From NCBI GenBank assembly GCA_046732875.1, contig JBKPOB010000022.1, forward strand, positions 1 through 64,000: a stretch of DNA of 64,000 bases, written 5' to 3'. Positions 62,910 through 64,000 of the stretch are shown here, one piece after another. Positions within the stretch are counted from its first letter, which is position 1; every line of letters begins with the position of its first letter. Below the pieces are notes generated by a model. The model ran no database searches. It was not told where the DNA came from and saw nothing but the letters and a program-made list of their open reading frames with translations. Origin of the DNA: Udaeobacter sp046732875 (GTDB taxonomy: Bacteria; Verrucomicrobiota; Verrucomicrobiia; Chthoniobacterales; UBA10450). Position numbers and translations under genes: made by a program.

Positions 62910-63569
62910 CTACCCCAGCCAGCGGCCGATCCACGTTCCGAAACCATAAAAGCCCAGCGGCTCCAATCGCCCGGCACTGACCAACTCGTCCACTTGCATC
63001 CGCAGACGTGCGCTTTTGTTCGCGTTGCCCAGGTAATCGTCGATTACCATCCAGCAGCGGTCGGCAAATTGATCACTGTAGTAGTTGATATCGCGACGGA
63101 CATTGGCGTCGGCATCAAAAACGAATAGCCCAATTTGACGCGGTCCGAAGGTTTGCCGCACCATGGCAATCGTGTTCGGATCGAAAGACCGGCCATTGAT
63201 CAAAGTAACCTGATCGAGGAACCCAAAGCGTTTCAGATTTTTCCTCAGATCCTTGAAACTGTCTTTTGTGCCAACCCGCGGGTGATCGACCCGGCAGCCT
63301 CGCTCAATGCCGATCATTTTCTTTTCCGCGCCTGAATCGCGCACGCCCATGGCCATGGCGATCGTCGCCCCGCCTATGTATGAGCCGACCTCAAGAATGT
63401 CCCCCACGCTGACTTTGGCGAAATGGTAAAGCATCACAATCGCGTCGACACCAAGCATAGAATACTCGGCCGCTTTCATGAGTTGATGATGCAAAGCCTT
63501 TTGCTGACGATACTCGATCAGCTTTCGCATTAAATCGAGACAGTCATCAACGTTGGCGCTGGAATTCAA
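62910..63569 (-). CDS. Class I SAM-dependent methyltransferase-like protein
   Basis: The 219-residue frame contains a class I methyltransferase opening (ILEVGSYIGGATIAMAMGVR), an acidic ribose-binding region (KMIGIERGCRVDHPRVG), and later LFVFDADANVRRDINYYSDQ and CWMVIDDYLGNANK. It resembles the Methyltransf_24 and cephalosporin-hydroxylase-like group often found with polysaccharide genes; the substrate is unknown. The frame opens with TTG 63569; the first ATG is at 63530 and would remove 13 residues. Neither has a clear Shine-Dalgarno. It is divergent from the membrane protein at the right edge, with a heptameric array between them. Confidence 0.7.
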   Translation of the reverse strand: MNSSANVDDCLDLMRKLIEYRQQKALHHQLMKAAEYSMLGVDAIVMLYHFAKVSVGDILEVGSYIGGATIAMAMGVRDSGAEKKMIGIERGCRVDHPRVGTKDSFKDLRKNLKRFGFLDQVTLINGRSFDPNTIAMVRQTFGPRQIGLFVFDADANVRRDINYYSDQFADRCWMVIDDYLGNANKSARLRMQVDELVSAGRLEPLGFYGFGTWIGRWLG

Positions 63570-63614
63570 AAGGCAGTCTTAAGATTTTGGAGTTAACAAG
63601 AAGATAACGCGCTG

Positions 63615-63649
63615 AACCTAAAACTTAAGTCTTAAAACTTAAAACTGTT
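63615..63649. repeat. 7-bp tandem array, AACTTAA family
   Basis: Units are aacctaa, aacttaa, gtcttaa, aacttaa, aactgtt. It lies between the divergent methyltransferase and edge membrane-protein genes. Confidence 0.65.
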
Positions 63650-63669
63650 CTGTTTACGCTGTCGTCTAA

Positions 63670-64000
63670 ATGCGAGAGCGCAGCAAATCTTTCTACGTCG
63701 TATTTGCCATTGCGGCAGCACTCATTGTTCCGGGTGTCATTGCATTACGAACCGTCATTCATCCAGCCGTTTTGCAGGTAACTTCGGACAATCCGACGCC
63801 GCTCGGATACAGCTGGAGCCTGGGATTGTTCGTCGTCCCCATCGCAGCCCTGGCATGGTGGTTTGCCTCTCGGCCTGATCTAAAGTTCCCACGAAAAGCA
63901 TTTTGGCGGACGATCGCGGTGCTCACGCCACTCGGATTCGCGCTGGATCTCCTCTTTGGCAACGCGTTCTTCGTCTTTCCAAACAAAGCGGCCACACTGG
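63670..64000 (+). CDS. Membrane protein, 3' end beyond the window
   Basis: An open frame from ATG 63670 runs off the right edge (110 residues visible, no stop). It begins MRERSKSFYVVFAIAAALIV and contains at least three hydrophobic segments: the first helix, GYSWSLGLFVVPIAALAWWF, and FWRTIAVLTPLGFALDLLFG. The codons are consistent with a real gene and the hydrophobic pattern is regular. No family is recognised from this part. It lacks a strong Shine-Dalgarno, so the exact start is uncertain. Confidence 0.65.
   Translation, partial: MRERSKSFYVVFAIAAALIVPGVIALRTVIHPAVLQVTSDNPTPLGYSWSLGLFVVPIAALAWWFASRPDLKFPRKAFWRTIAVLTPLGFALDLLFGNAFFVFPNKAATL

Noticed and set aside
62734..62934. N-terminal extension of serA by 67 codons
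   Set aside because: It is an in-frame read of an inverted-repeat element; ATG 62733 has a GGAGG and begins at the conserved SerA start.

Overview
The window looks like chromosomal DNA of a soil-type Verrucomicrobiota (for example a Chthoniobacterales relative). This is an inference from a DUF5069 protein, paired bactofilins, a ccsA-hemA-hemC-cobA/hemD heme cluster, fused SecDF, and families (ADOP permeases, Asp-box VPS10-like proteins, palindromic intergenic elements) shared with Acidobacteriota and Verrucomicrobiota. No rRNA gene, CRISPR array, prophage or insertion sequence was seen.

Layout. 1-1.9 kb: bactofilin, zinc-ribbon bactofilin, DUF5069 (+). 1.9-7.1 kb: nucleotidyltransferase, glnD, apt and a beta-propeller-like protein (-). 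7.2-11.6 kb: tetrapyrrole operon ccsA/hemX-hemA-hemC-cobA/hemD (+). 11.6-15.0 kb: rpsU, secDF, yajC, tRNA-Ala(CGC) (-). 15.0-19.7 kb: small secreted proteins and a large TonB-dependent receptor (+). 19.7-54.6 kb: about 35 kb of genes all on the minus strand. They begin with a small membrane protein and an HlyD-type adaptor, then a four-helix-bundle protein, an ABC ATPase, nine ADOP/MacB-type permeases, a second ATPase and two more permeases, a LolA-like protein and a ten-Asp-box propeller protein. 54.8-57.7 kb: NtrY-like histidine kinase and NtrC-family sigma-54 activator. 57.9-64 kb: second small membrane protein, MbfA iron exporter, DMT transporter, GlsB/YeaQ protein, serA, methyltransferase, and a membrane protein cut by the window edge.

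The most interesting signal is regulatory. Two exact sigma-54 promoters (TGGCAC-N5-TTGCA) sit on the two sides of the kinase/activator pair. One drives the efflux supercluster through its small membrane protein; the other drives the second small membrane protein. Each has a matching upstream site (TGGGA-N7-GTYCCRTTTTYGGGAY) at nearly the same distance (85 and 84 nt). The kinase, activator, two small membrane proteins, adaptor, two ATPases and 11 permeases therefore look like one sigma-54-controlled envelope or efflux response.

A second recurrent signal is short degenerate arrays with a 7-bp period (such as AATCAGC/AATCAAA, AACTTAA, GACTATC, GGATTGC, AAGTGAT) in at least eleven places at gene boundaries, including inside operons. 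Gene-scale palindromic elements fill several other gaps.
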